Source: Cladorhizidae sp. MBARI D1340-BT2 (taxonomy: Eukaryota; Porifera; Demospongiae; Poecilosclerida; Cladorhizidae). Taken from it: DNA of 64,000 nt. The translations under genes were made by a program, and so were the position numbers. The stretch covers positions 29,804,762-29,868,761 of the forward strand of contig JAQNBH010000002.1 in the NCBI GenBank assembly GCA_028752905.1. Direction: 5' to 3'. The notes under the pieces were generated by a model. The model was not told where the DNA came from. It saw only the letters and a program-made list of their open reading frames with translations, and made no database searches. Shown in pieces: positions 12,074 to 25,189 of this stretch (within the stretch, counting starts at the first letter, position 1; each line of letters begins with the position of its first letter).

Positions 12074-12353
12074 TTTCTATTGATTGCAAGGTTAGTCAAG
12101 GTTCACAAAAGACGCTACCCCACCTACAGGATCCAAGAGACTCACTAACAAAAGAAGGAAACAGCAAGTATTACTTTTAGTACGGAGATAAACATTAAAC
12201 TTACCTGACGTGGCTACTGTAACAGGCTCAACAACAGCCGCTAGCGGGGTTTTTCTTCTAGTCCTTCTCACTCTTCTTCACTACTTGGCGTTCGTTGTTT
12301 AAAACATCTCTCCTTTCTCTTCCAGTTTACCGCCTTTCCAGCAATTCTTGATA

Positions 12354-12392
12354 TTAATTAAAGTGCCATCTTAGAGATGGCACTTTAATTAA
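12354..12392. repeat. perfect 17-bp inverted repeat (hairpin)
   Basis: Arms TTAATTAAAGTGCCATC (12354-12370) and GATGGCACTTTAATTAA (12376-12392) pair perfectly around TTAGA. It lies 17 bp beyond the stop of the PIN-like ORF and upstream of the Mutator-like start. It could be a transcript hairpin or a fused pair of terminal repeats. Confidence 0.9.
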
Positions 12393-12408
12393 TTAATCAG
12401 TTGTTATC

Positions 12409-14890
12409 CTACGCTTCATCACTGTCATCAGAATCTGCCGAATAATCAGAATCTGTTTTATTGTCTCGCACTGGTACATCTTGTTCGACTCGCGTTAGTA
12501 CATCCTGTTCGGTATGGTATAGAACTGAGAGATCTTCAGGCATCATGGGTTTAGAGTGAATTACAGGAACAATAGTTTCTAACATGTCTTTCTTCCACCC
12601 ATGTTCCAATGGTGAAGGAGGCGGGTCAGGGTCCGTATAATTTTTGAAAACCCAAACTTGATAATTGGCTCTTGAAATATGGAAGGATAGGGAGTCGGAA
12701 TCTGGTGGAATTCTTGATGTATGCTTTTTCTTCATTGCATTCCATTTATTAGCACGTGCCTCTCCAAGACACTGTGCCTGCTTTTCACCATAGATGTAAT
12801 GCAAGGTGAAGGATTGCAGTTTCTGAACTAGTGCATTATTAGCAGGAAGGTGACTGCCTAGATGGGACAAGAGAGATCGGGCTTCAGGAGACCTGCGGAG
12901 AATAGTGAGGTTTTCCCATGGCCATAAAATCCAGACACACTATCCGCTCCTGTGAAGATATGCAACTGAAGGATAACTGAAGATACCTCTTGTGTGCAAA
13001 GCTTGCTGCACTCATAAACTTTTCCCTTCTTGACCAAATATAACAGAGCTGCCAATTCATGGGAAACACGGGCAGCCAGTACTACCACATCAGTATCTTC
13101 AGCATTGATTATAATAGCCGCATCAGAGTCGTTTTCACTGAGAAAGTGTGCATGGAAAAAAATCCTGGAATCAGCCTCATGTTGATGGCATTATAACTCT
13201 AACAACTCTGCGTTGGTTCTCAAATTGTAGCTTCAAGGTGTACACGAAATTTGTATCTCCATGTTTGAGGACGAGACGTGAAAAAGGAATTCTTGTAGGC
13301 GAATTTTGTTTTGTTTATTGGTGAAAAATTTACCAAGCTCTCGTGTAGAAAGGAGTTCATTGTCAGCTTTGATGAATTATTGCCACCAGTAAATGCACCA
13401 GCTCTTCTCTGGTGTTCACTATCCTTTTTGGTGTTGATGAGATCATAACGAAATGAAACTCTCTAGCTTCTTTGTGTCTATTAACTGTCATGAATATCTT
13501 CTAAGCATAGTTGTGCCATGTGTATTGCCTACCATCACACATTTCTCTGTCTTCCTTCGATGGAGTTGCTGAGCACCATATACAACCCATGTCAATGATA
13601 ACCCTTTGAGCCTGTCGAGAAGGATTCTGGACTTCCACGAAAGACATCTTGTCCTGAAGCTTTGCTTTTACAACCTTTCTCATGGTTCCATTTGGATTGA
13701 AAATAGCCAATGGCATATTTGTCAAACGGTACTCCATAACTGTTCCCAGCTCCAGTTTTGAATGCTGAGTGACTTTGATCAAATTGCCATCGCCTGATTG
13801 TCCATCTCCATGCCCATGTTATTCGAGGATGTTGTTGTGGACGGGAAATGTAAGAAGGTAAGTCGTTTGTTCTTCTTGATCGGATCCATCAAAGGCTTTT
13901 CATTTGAAACAATGTGCTCCTTGTAGAAATCACAAGCAATCTTTTCACCATCAGCATTGGCGGACATGAAATCATGCACCATATCTGGAGAGGCAAGTTT
14001 TCCAGATTGGAGAGACTGTAGGATGTTGTTGGAAGGATCAAATGGGTCACAGCTCAACTCATCAATGCATGTGCTCATATCTTGGATAGCTTTCTCGTCC
14101 TTAGATATCCGAGCCTTCGCATTTTCATGGTGAACTTCCCATTCCTGGCAATTGGTCAGTGTGCTGTGTGCAGCAGAAATGTAGTTGGCAGTCTTGTTGT
14201 GCCATTGCAGCGTTCTGCGTGAATTTTTTCCAACCGGATTTCAACTTGCTCCCTCTATTCATCTTAATCTCAATTGTTTGGTCTGGGGGAAGGCCAGAGA
14301 AAGGTTTCCCAGTCAAAGAAAAGGCGAAATGGCCAGCTTGCATATGAGCAGTCTCTTCCTCTCCCAAGCTACTCCAGTAAAGAGGTAAGTAGCGAATAGT
14401 GGGTGTTATCATAAATAGTCACCCATGGCTGCATTAATCTCAGTGAATGGAGATAACCAACCCAGTCTTGACAGCGTATTGAATGGTAGTTGAGAAGAAG
14501 GATCTCCACCATTTCCATGTAGGACATCCAGTACATACCCATGTCAGACTTAGAGTCAGTGCTCTCTCTACAGATGGACTGTACCAAGTTATGGAATTCT
14601 AGGTTAACAAGAATTTCTCTAGCAACACGCTTCCGTTCCACTTGATCTCCTTCAGATTTCCTCAAGATCCCAATCTTGTCCATGAGGTTAGAGCTCATTG
14701 TGACAGTCTCCAAACAGCGTCGGACTAAGTGCCTGGCAAACATCTCATATGTCAGTTTGTGGATCCGTAAGCACCGTACATAATGTTTCCCCTTCAAAGC
14801 TTGATCCACTGATCCAGCTTCTATCACACCAGCAGCTACAAGCAGATCATCTAATCCTGATCCCTGAAATCGTTTGTAGATTGTTCCCAT
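12409..14890 (-). pseudogene. decayed ORF of an uncharacterised PIN-like family
   Basis: Six minus-strand blocks run in one order. 14890-14369 begins with an ATG (MGTIYKRFQGSGLDDLLVAA) and holds YMEMVEILLLNYHSIRCQDW. 14412-14125 has ETAHMQAGHFAFSLTGKPFS. 14078-13779 has CDPFDPSNNILQSLQSGKLA. 13782-13501 has DMGCIWCSATPSKEDREMCDG. About 13150-12858 has IIINAEDTDVVVLAARVSHE and FTGADSVSGFYGHGKTS. 12870-12409 ends in an acidic DSDDSDEA tail. The EDTDVVVL and GADSVSGFYG blocks look like the acidic sites of PIN/FEN-like nucleases; that role is inferred. I recall similar large uncharacterised proteins in many invertebrate genomes. Frameshifts and a damaged stretch at 13160-13500 make this copy inactive. 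It may be a passenger of the neighbouring Mutator-like element. Confidence 0.6.
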
Positions 14891-14964
14891 GTATGTACAT
14901 TCGATATGGAATGCACCAAGGAAAGGTATTACCTACTGGTATCGCTCTGGATGTTCATTCTTGA

Positions 14965-15525
14965 TTTCCATGATCAGTGATTCAGAATGGCTTATATACC
15001 CAGTCCTAAATTACACTGTAGGGAACGATCTAGATCTATCACATTAGCTATCACTCTAACAGTTATTATACATGGTCAGTTTTCGCATGCCACATTTACC
15101 ATATCCAACGTTGCGCAATAATGACCAAGTGTAGGATGATGACTGAAGAGACACATGTGTGCATATGTGAATAGCCATAAGGTATTTATGCGTAATTGTA
15201 ATGAGCATTTCTGGGATTCTGTGAATCTCAGAAGTTTGACAGGTCGCTGAGATGCACAAAAACCTCGGAGTAAAGGTTTTAGGTGAGTTTCTGGAAGAAA
15301 TATGGCAAAAACTGCAAAGCATTGTGTTTCCATGGCGGCCATTTTGAAAAATGCCCTCTAGCGGGAGTTCCCCACCATTTTTGAAAGTGTATAGAAGCTT
15401 ATTTTGAAGATAATGTCCTATATAAGGAATGTAAATCAACAGTCCAACTTAGTTCTCCGCAAATTATTTTCGGGACCCCAATATGGTAACCCCACTATCT
15501 AAAAAAAAAGAATGATCTAAAAAAA
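14965..15525. other. unassigned stretch
   Basis: Overlapping minus-strand frames of up to 127 codons occur here but show no recognisable motif and mutually overlap. Nothing else was supported. Confidence 0.4.
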
Positions 15526-15529
15526 TGGG

Positions 15530-16024
15530 TTATACTTGTACTTCCCGGTGTCATGCCAAATTCTTCCTGTTGCCTCTTTGACCTACAGCGCATGCGTCAA
15601 CATGGATTCGAGCGTAGTGGGAATAATATTATGGCACGTTCTCAAGCTAAATTCTTCCCACCTGCTACCAATGATATCAAAGCTGCCACTCCTTTTTCTA
15701 ATACCACTGTATTCCTTGGGCTCAGTATCACTATTATAGGTGCCATGCTTGATGTAATGCTCCACCTTCCTTAAATGTACTCCACAGCCTTTCTCTGTTC
15801 GTTCCATCTGAAAATGCAGCCAAAAGTTGATACACAGGTAGCTAGTTATATAGGAGCAATCAACACTGTTGAATAATACAAAAAGTTGATACACAGGTAG
15901 CTAGATATATAGCTAGGAGCAATCAACACTGTTGAGTAAACTAACGGGCAAAAGAAAACCCGTTTCTGCGCATGCGCAGTAAGTAAAAGTGGAAGGATTT
16001 GGCACGACACCGGGTGAGCAGTAT
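15530..16024. mobile_element. MITE-like element with terminal inverted repeats
   Basis: The left end (15530-15600) and the reverse complement of the right end (16024-15960) share CCCGGTGTCNTGCCAAATNC, TTCC and a GCGCATGCG block. The shared pattern spans roughly 60 bp with mismatches, and both ends carry TATACT. The interior has no transposase. A tandem duplication of about 57 bp (AAAAGTTGATACACAGGTAG...) lies at 15820-15935. The superfamily is not assigned. Confidence 0.6.
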
Positions 16025-16435
16025 ACACCCCCGCCTGGTCAATTCATTGTGCAAATGACTACTCTTTCTCTCCCCTCTCTATCTCTATATATGTATTTGC
16101 AGACGCAGAAATCAAAATGATTAGAGCATTTCTAAGTGGTCTGCACTGTCCAACAACAAGCTTTAGCAACATCAGCGATAACCAGGGACACTAATGCCAA
16201 AGTCAAAAACCAATGAAGATAAAACGCCGAACTGGTAAGGGTTCACGTGAAATTGGCTACTACATTATTATGGGGTTGGCGGACCCACGTAGACCGGTTA
16301 CTTAGGCTGGGGAAGAACCTCTTCGAACGTGAAGTGAAATGAAATGAACAATATGCACTGTATAAATATGCCTATATCTTCTGATAGAAGCTCTGAAACT
16401 TGAAACTCAACTTGCAGACACATTATCAACACTTT
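16025..16435. other. unassigned stretch
   Basis: No coding frame and no recognised RNA gene. Nothing supported. Confidence 0.4.
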
Positions 16436-16439
16436 TGGA

Positions 16440-16810
16440 TATATTTTTTTGGAACAAAATACTTTTTCAGCCCTCTTCCCCCCTTAAGGCACTGCTTTTT
16501 CTGTAAGACTGGTGGATTCTCTCGCTTTGCTGGCTCTCTCTGCTATTCTGTAGCCTTCCCTGGTCTTAATGCTTCATTCTTAAACTTGCTGGTAGAATTT
16601 CCTCAACTCTCACTAATTTCTGGCTAGTGCTACCATAGGTTTCCCTTAAATAAACTTTCAATGAACTTTCAGTTGACATAATAACATTAAAATCAACTTC
16701 TCATAATCAATTTCAATTCACTCGGCCAAGGCTCACGTGAGCCTGTTATATACCTAACCACATGCCAGTATATACATGCACCTAACACGTGCACCGGATG
16801 TAAAATATAA
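16440..16810 (-). repeat. PLE terminal repeat (pLTR), minus strand
   Basis: Homologous to 6040-6275. The minus strand shows a CACGTG block near 16790, CATGTATATAC, a perfect GGCTCACGTGAGCC palindrome (about 16731-16744), AATTGATTATGAGAAG, TCATTGAAAGTTTATTTAAG, and ACCTATGGTAGCACTAGCCA. The hammerhead-like stem of the 6.1-kb copy is missing here. It lies directly beyond the A/T tract that follows the PLE 3' end. Confidence 0.6.
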
Positions 16811-17135
16811 TGAAAAATAGTAATAATAATAATAATTATTATACAAATAAAATTAAATGAACAACAAATAAAAATGTACATAAATAAAATAAAAACAACA
16901 ATAATTACATATATAATAATAATAACAACAACAACAATATTACTATAATAATAATACACTATAATAATAATAACAATAACAATAATAACAATAACAACAA
17001 CAACAATAATAATAATATAACTAAATAAAAATAATAAAATAATAATAGTAGTAGTAGAAATAATAATAATAGCAAAAAAATAACAACGAAAACAACAACA
17101 ATTTAAATGATAATAATAATAATAATAATAAAAAA
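16811..17135. repeat. A/T-rich tract with AAT, AAC and TAG units
   Basis: Trinucleotide-rich low complexity separates the PLE 3' end (17140) from its pLTR (16810). The same kind of tract separates these parts in the 6-8 kb copy. Confidence 0.85.
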
Positions 17136-18460
17136 GTATTATGGTGGTCGTGGCTTCATGTTTCTTCAGAGTAGCTCCCCAGCAGCCAGGCAAGTCCATT
17201 CCACAGTCTCGATTGAAACGCTCACACTTTGGTGCTAGGCCGATGTGCAATGCCTCTTCATTTAGCAGTTCCTTCTGCTGTCCTGAATATGGTGGCTTCC
17301 TTTCACAAATAGGTTGTCCATTATCCCATGCATGCAGCATTGCTCAGCAATTGCAGACTTCACTTTATTACACTTTCTACAGGCATCTTGATGTTCTTTC
17401 AACTCTAGTCTCCAGTCTTCTACTCGTCTACTCTATGTAGTGTTTCCCACAGCTACAAGGGATGTGGACAACACAAGAGTGCATTTTAGCTGGTAAAATA
17501 TCCTTCATTCTGCTAAGTTGTGTGTCTTCCTGATCTGAAGACGACTTTGATGTTGAACTTCCTGCCGAGCCTCCTGATGTCTTCACTCATCCCTGCTGCA
17601 TAAGGAATCACTATCATAGGATCATTCTTTTAGACCCCTCACTGCCTGTATAGGTGTACTCATCTTCCTTTCTGTGTTTAGATGTTTCATCAGACGAAAG
17701 GTGGATAAAGGCTTGTGGATAACCATTCTCGATTAAGACTTTATTCAAATGATCTTCAAAAGTCCTCCTTCTCAGTCACTATTCCTCTGGCTCTATCATA
17801 CAAGCTCTTCACAACTCTTATTTTGACATGGATAGGATGATGTGATCTATAGTCAAGGTACCGATTGGTATGCATAGGTTTTCTGAAGACGGTTGCAGTT
17901 AGTCTTCCATCTTCCTTCCTGTGTATGTGGCAGTCCAGAAAAGGGCAATGATCCATCCACTTCAAGCTCCATGGTGGACTTTATGGATGGCCTGATGTTG
18001 TTCAGATCAACAACTCCTGCTCACTTCCCTTCTTCACAATGCAGAAGTTATCATCCACATATCTCTTCCAAACCCTTGGTTTCAGTGGGGCAGTTGTAAG
18101 TACCAATTCTCCATATAAAGGTTGGCTACCACTGCAGATACTGGAGAGCCCATTGCTGCACCCTCTCTCTGCTCGTAGTATTTTTCTTGATACGTGATGT
18201 AAGTGGATTTCAGGCACAACTTCAACAGTTCAGAAATCCTGTCAGCACCTAGTGTAGTCCTCTCACTCCTCTCATCTTTCATTAACATTTCAAAAACTAC
18301 TTCCACAGACAAGCCTCATCTATGGGAACATTGGTAAAAAAGAAAAGACACATCAAAACTGACAAGACACTCATCCTATGCCAATCATTCATCTTGAATA
18401 CACTTGATAAATTGCTCAGAGTCCTTGACATAGAGCTTGTATTTCCAGCTTATTACCAGC
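17136..18460 (-). mobile_element. Penelope-like element, 3' two-thirds, frameshifted
   Basis: Minus-strand blocks from the 5' side: RT finger (about 18460-18340), TTLGADRISELLKLCLKSTY (18240-18180), GAAMGSPVSAVVANLYMENW and RVWKRYVDDNFCIVKKGSEQ with the catalytic YVDD (18170-18002), then CPFLDCHIHRKEDGRL and YLDYRSHHPI (17960-17770), then a frameshifted GIY-YIG region (17500-17250). The 3' end 'tgaagccacgaccaccat' at about 17140 matches the 7.78-kb copy. Short deletions (for example near 18000 and 17740) and stops mark it as dead. It is truncated at 18460 against A/T-rich DNA. Confidence 0.8.
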
Positions 18461-18576
18461 TTATTATTATTATTATAATTAATAAATTATTTTAAAAAAA
18501 TTTACCAAAGAAGAACAAAAATATTATTAGCACCTATTAACTTGTGAATTAACTTGTGAATTATTTAAAAAAAATT

Positions 18577-18866
<290 letters not shown>

Positions 18867-18889
18867 TGTAATAATAATAATATTTTTTC

Positions 18890-19385
18890 CAAATGGGTGT
18901 GGCTGATCAGAAGTGGGCATGGCTAAGGTCAAGGTCAAGATGCTCCTTCAGACCTGTGACAAAGGGACAATTTTTTATGGTTAACCGACTTTGGAGTTCC
19001 ATAAATTCCAAACACTCCACTCTATGAACTTGATATTAGCTGAAAAGATATATCTCTCAGTCTACTCTATTTTAGTGTTAAAACTGTTGCATAGGTTCAA
19101 CCGTACCCAAGCTACTTACAGGCAGTCAAAGTTACGTAGCGCAAAACCTACATGCCCAAGTTTACTGGTAGTTCTAACAAGTAGAAGGGTTGAAATTAGT
19201 ACAAGTGGCAAGAGGAAGCTCTACTCTATACAATGAGTCATTAAAGCTAAAATAATTATGAGTTTGTGGTCATGCGTGTTGGTTGAAAATCTACCTGCAT
19301 GCTTGAACATGTATTAAAACTTATTATTATAATTATTAATATTATTGTTGTTGTTGTTATTATTATTATTGGGATGCGACCAGTC
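18890..19385. other. unassigned stretch
   Basis: No motif recognised. A short TTA/TTG run occurs at 19320-19370, just before the LINE begins. Confidence 0.4.
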
Positions 19386-19389
19386 CAGA

Positions 19390-22025
19390 TACATTTTCCC
19401 AGTCATATCATGGCAGGGCAGTGAGTAGTGCTGGAGCAGTGGGTGCTATATACGGCTGAGGAGAAGACAGTGGTCAAGTGTGCCAGTAAGGACCGTTTAA
19501 GGCTAAGCCGTGGATAAAGAATATAAAGAGGATATCACGTGCATCCCCCCCCAAACAGCTTTGAAGGTTAACTGCCATCATTATTGATATTGCGTTGGAT
19601 ATGGGTAATCTTCATAATTGTTTAAATTTGCTCCTTGTTGTTTGAGAGTCGCCCAAAAGAAGCCTTGCTTCACACATGAACTCCTTCATTTGGAATGAAA
19701 CATATCCAACTCAGACTCATGTCCCAGGGAATAAGAAAGCCCATTTTAACAACGATCCCTTGGATCTGCTTTCCAAGACTGTTTCATCCAAATTGGAGGA
19801 GGGTGATTTCAAGGAAGCAACCCATCCAGCTAGCTCGGAGGATTCTTTAGCAAGTTTTGATGGGAATACACTCAACAGGCTCAAAGACAAGCTCACCTGA
19901 TCAGAATACATCTCTGCCCCCACCTCCAGTCTTTGATGAAAGTGTCTGTGTTCAAGTCTCAGAAAAGTTGAACATAAAGGCTCTTCGATCATTTCCTTGT
20001 TGGTCCGCCGGGGGTCCCGATGGCCTACTTCTGCAACATTTAAATGGCTTGATCATAGATGCATCTCAAAGCAATAGCATGAAACCTGATTAAAACCTTG
20101 ACATCATTTGCAAATCAGGTTATTGCAGGTAGAACTCCCTTTCCCATGCGACAGTTTTTTTGGTGCCACCTTGGTTGCCATCAATAAGAAGGATGGTGTG
20201 AGGCCCATAGCGGTCGGTTGCATGCTGAGATGTTTAATTGCCAAGGTTTCTAGCAATATGTTGAAAGAGGCTATGAGAGGACTTCTTGCACCTTCTCAGC
20301 TCGGTTATGGTACTAAGCTCGGTGCAGAAGCTACTGCCCATGCAGCCAGAGTTTATCTCCAGTCCCTTCAACCGGACAATATCCTTCTTAAACTTGACTT
20401 TCATAACACATTCAACTCAATCCATCGGGATAAAATGCTGGCAGCTATGTACTGAAGAATTTGCACCTGAAATTTATACGTATGTGCACTCTGCTTACAG
20501 CTCAACCTCCTCCATTTTATTTGGAAGTGACGTTAATGATTCTGCATTAGGATTACAACAGGGAGATCCATTGGGCCCACTTCTTTTCTGTCTAACTGTT
20601 CACAGTTTCTTGAGGCATTTAATGTGTTTTACCTGAATGACCGATCTCTGGGTGGTTTGGTGTTGGATATCCATTGCATAGAACATGAGGCTAGGAGAGG
20701 GGGTTTACAGTTGAATTGAAGCAAGTGTGAGATCGTCAGTCACGACCCGGTTGCTATAGGATAATTCTTATGTGCTATCCCAGATATTCAAGTGGTAAAC
20801 CCACTTCTCCCATTGGTGGTCTGGAAGGCATAGGAATTCAGGACTAAACTCTTGGAGGTCTTGAGCAGTAGGTTAAGCCTCTTTGTGTCTGCTCCGTCAT
20901 GCCTTCTCCATGCCAAATTTACTGTACAATCTCCGCACTTCTCCTTGCTTTTCTTCTCCATTAAAGCTCAAAGAATTTGGCCTTTCTCAATGTGCCATCC
21001 TCAGCAATATCTCTAATGTTAGCATCCCAATGCACCGTAATACTTGGCTACAGGCCTCCCTGCCAGGGTCTTTGGATCAGAAGTGCTGTCATGTTGGATC
21101 CATCGGCTTTCATGGCATCCACTTCGGGTTCCCTCGATCAAGTTCACCAAATCATACCCAGTAGATTTAAGGGCTGTAGTGATCCTGCTTTTCAGTTAGG
21201 TATGGAGGTGTGGAGCAAAGACATAAAGGTTTCTGCTCCCTCAGAGGAACCTCCTTTTCCAAAAAGTGTTGGGACACTCCGCATGTGAAGGCCTGCCTAA
21301 ACAGCTTGTGGAAGGAGTACAGGATGATACTGCATGTGCTCGTGTTAGAGCCGCTACCAAGAGTGAAGCAGGTGCCTGGCTCCATGCCCGCCCTATGTTT
21401 ACAATCGGTTTGAGGATATATGACGATGTGATTCTCTTTTCCACAGGTCTTAGGTCTTGGTGTACTTCTTTGTAGTCCTCACCTGTGTCTTACACGTGGA
21501 GCTCCAGTTGACCAGCAAGGTACTCATGGACTCAATTGCAGAAAGAGTCAGGGCTGCCACTCTCAACACGCTGCTATCAATCAAGTCATCCAAAGATCTC
21601 TAAGTTCCGCCAAAAGTCCCCTCTCACCTGGAAGCTGTAGGCTTGGATTGTGATATTGGCAAATGTCCTGACAGTGCAACAGTTGTGACTTGGAGGAATG
21701 GGAACGTTCTGGTTTGGGATACCACATGTTCAGACATGTTTGCTCCTTCTTATGCAGATTTGAGGTTTGGAATGTTGCCAATAGAGCCGAATTCCTGAAG
21801 AAAGAAAGGACCGTTCAATCTGAGACACTCACTCTTTCGTGCCTCTGGGCTTCGAGACCACGGGTGTATTTGGTGATGAGACCATGTCGTTGATTAAGGA
21901 GTTGGGTAAGGAGGAGACTAGAGAGGCTAAGGCCCATTTCAACATTTGTCAGTTGTAATGCAATGTGGAAACACTGCTGCTGTGCTGGGAACATCTTGCG
22001 TGCAGGAAATCTCAAACTTCTTTTA
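19390..22025 (+). mobile_element. LINE with RT and restriction-like endonuclease, decayed
   Basis: The longest LINE copy here. Reading along the plus strand: a pre-RT segment (19676-20093, VFDESVCVQVSEKLN, then SAGGPDGLLLQHL); RT with KKDGVRPIAVGCMLRCL (20185-20240), LLKLDFHNTFNSIHRDKM (20385-20440) and LQQGDPLGPLLFCLTVHSF (about 20550-20610). The active-site box is FYLND in place of YLDD (about 20628). The thumb follows, then the zinc-finger/endonuclease region (21480-21990: HGLNCRKSQGCHSQH, CPDSATVVTWRN). The reading frame changes repeatedly. The 3' end reads 'ggaaatctcaaacttctttt' and runs straight into (TTA)n. No 5' end or target duplication was identified. Confidence 0.8.
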
Positions 22026-22250
22026 ACTTATTATTATTATTATTATTACAAATATGCTGACCCAAAAATATATAAATAATAAACAAACAAATAAACGAAT
22101 AACAAAATAAACAACAATAATAATTAAATTAAACATTAATTACCACATATATATTTTTTAAATATAGTAAATAAATAGATCTATAAATTATAAAATAAAC
22201 AACAACAACAATGATAAATATTAAATAATACAATTAATAAGTCTATATAA
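22025..22250. repeat. A/T-rich linker between LINE and PLE 3' ends
   Basis: A short TTA run, then A/T-rich sequence with AAC and AAT units. It resembles the linker at 33510-33870, which sits between the same two partners. Confidence 0.7.
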
Positions 22251-22254
22251 TTTT

Positions 22255-22907
22255 GGTGGTCGTGGCTTCAGGTTCAGGCTCTATGAACCTTCTCGCCCAT
22301 TGTCTGTCTATCATTTTTATTTTGACACTTTCATAGTTTGATTAAAAATACCTTATAGATATTTCTATTCAGTGCTTTACCCTGTAAAAATTAAAACTAA
22401 TGATGCAGCCAGGCAAGTCCATTCCACAGTCTGCCGCTCACACTTTAGTGGCTAGGCTGGTGTGCAATGCCTCCTCTAGGAGTTCATTCTGTCTTCTGGC
22501 CAGGTCAATGGCGGCTTCCACCCACAAAATAGAATGTCCATTATCCCATGCATGCTCAGCAATTGCAGACTTATCTTTATTACACTTTCTACAGGCATCT
22601 TGATGTTCTTTCACTCTGGTCTCCAGTCTTCCGATGGTCTCCCCTATATAGTATTTCCCACAGATACAAGGGATGTGGTACACAACATATGAGTGCACAT
22701 TAGCTAGTTAAACATCCTTCACTCTGCTCAGTTGTGTTCTCAGAGTTCTTCCCGATATTAAGACGACTTTGATGTTGAACTTCCTGCAGGCCCTCCTGAT
22801 GTCTTTACTCATCCCTGCTGCATAAGGAATCACTATATACCATAGGTTTTTAGACCCCTCTTTGCCTGTACTGGTTTACTCATCTTCCTTTCTGCATTTA
22901 GATGTAC
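22255..22907 (-). mobile_element. PLE 3' fragment with GIY-YIG domain
   Basis: The minus-strand frame 22698-22438 reads MHSYVVYHIPCICGKYYIGE, then TRVKEHQDACRKCNKDKS and AEHAWDNGHSILW, a recognisable PLE GIY-YIG endonuclease. No RT is present. The upstream break is at 'gcatttagat' (22901-22910), the same PLE position as in the fragment at 33872-34216. A gap near 22290-22400 carries unrelated A/T-rich sequence. Confidence 0.8.
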
Positions 22908-23200
22908 TAATTTATATTTATTTATGTAGTTATTTATAATATTATTATTGCTTTAATTGGTTATTTATTAAAAAAATTATTATTATATAATATTATATTT
23001 ATTATTGTTGTTTTTATTATTATTATTAATTGTTTTTTTAATTTGTGTTGTATTTATTTATTTTTGATAAATTATTTTTAATTTTTGTATTTTTTGGTTT
23101 GTTCATTTATTTGTTTGTTAATTAGTTAATTTTTGTATGTTTTATTGTCACATAATAATATATTGTGTTGAGTAGCATCTATTGTATATACACATCAAGT
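22908..23200. other. A/T-rich low-complexity stretch
   Basis: TTA, TTTA and TTTG units without coding content. Similar to the sequence after 34217. Confidence 0.7.
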
Positions 23201-23208
23201 CATCGTTG

Positions 23209-23334
<126 letters not shown>

Positions 23335-23339
23335 TTGAG

Positions 23340-24152
<813 letters not shown>

Positions 24153-24153
<1 letters not shown>

Positions 24154-25189
24154 GGATGAGGTAATTACGTGTTAATGGACTCTAATATTACCAATAATTT
24201 CAATATAAATAATAATAATAATAACACCAGAATTATTATAACTTAAGGTCTTCTCCCAGGGGGTTTCTAAAATGCTCACAACTTGCCAAGTTTTAAGGTG
24301 ACAGGTTCTAAACTTCACATGGTGTTCACAGTATGTCTGAACCTTTTCCAGCCACAATTGTGGGTGTGGCTTTGATTTATTACATAAGAAATGGGTGTGG
24401 CAAACATTCTTGGGACCCTCCAGCCGTTACTTGTGCTGTGTTGATGTTGTGGTTTAGTCAGTTTATATAATAACAAAAGAAGGGTAGTATTGTGCATTGA
24501 CATTGAGATTTTCTCACTGGCTAGAAGGAATGAATTTTAGAAATTCAAAATCCCTTCAACACCAAATTTCTGACACGTTTGGTACTTAAAACACTTTGTA
24601 TTAAATTGTATTACAGAGGGACTATATTAAAAATAAAAATCAAGAATGTCATTGCACAGATCTCATTGAGAGGACTCCAGAGATACCCAATATGACTTAT
24701 CAAATCAAAGTATGGAGAGGAAAAAATTGTCCTAGGGTCAAACAAGATAGTATACGGTAAAATGCAATACAAAATAACGTTAACTTGAACATTGGTTGTA
24801 CAAGGTATGGAGGGTCAATAGCCCTTGATACTGTTACAATAGGTTCAGTTGACACTACTATTTCACACTAGGGTTCAGTTGGATTTTTGGGGTAGCAGCA
24901 CTGGGTCCAGGATCACTGGCATCAAATCACCCCGCACCATAGACCACAACCTCTCTCTCTGTCTTGAAGCTCCTTTCTGATCCGTTTCCTTCTATTTCTC
25001 AGTGCCTTGGCCACGAGTTAGCATGAGTATAGGTTAGATTAGACTGTTTTTAGCTAGACAGCTGGAATCTGCATGCATTGTAGTATTTTATGGTGGTATA
25101 TACAAAAAAGAAAAATATGTTGTTTTTTTTAATTTCCCTGGGAGATTACCTTAAATCAATAAATGAAGTGGTACAAGAAAGGAGGGATA
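24153..25189. other. unassigned stretch
   Basis: Begins with 'gtgttaatggactctaatatt', which resembles 33560-33590 after another LINE TTA tail. No coding content recognised. Confidence 0.45.

Noticed and set aside
16240..16345. A 5S rRNA or tRNA-like segment
   Set aside because: No matching box A/box C or cloverleaf could be drawn.
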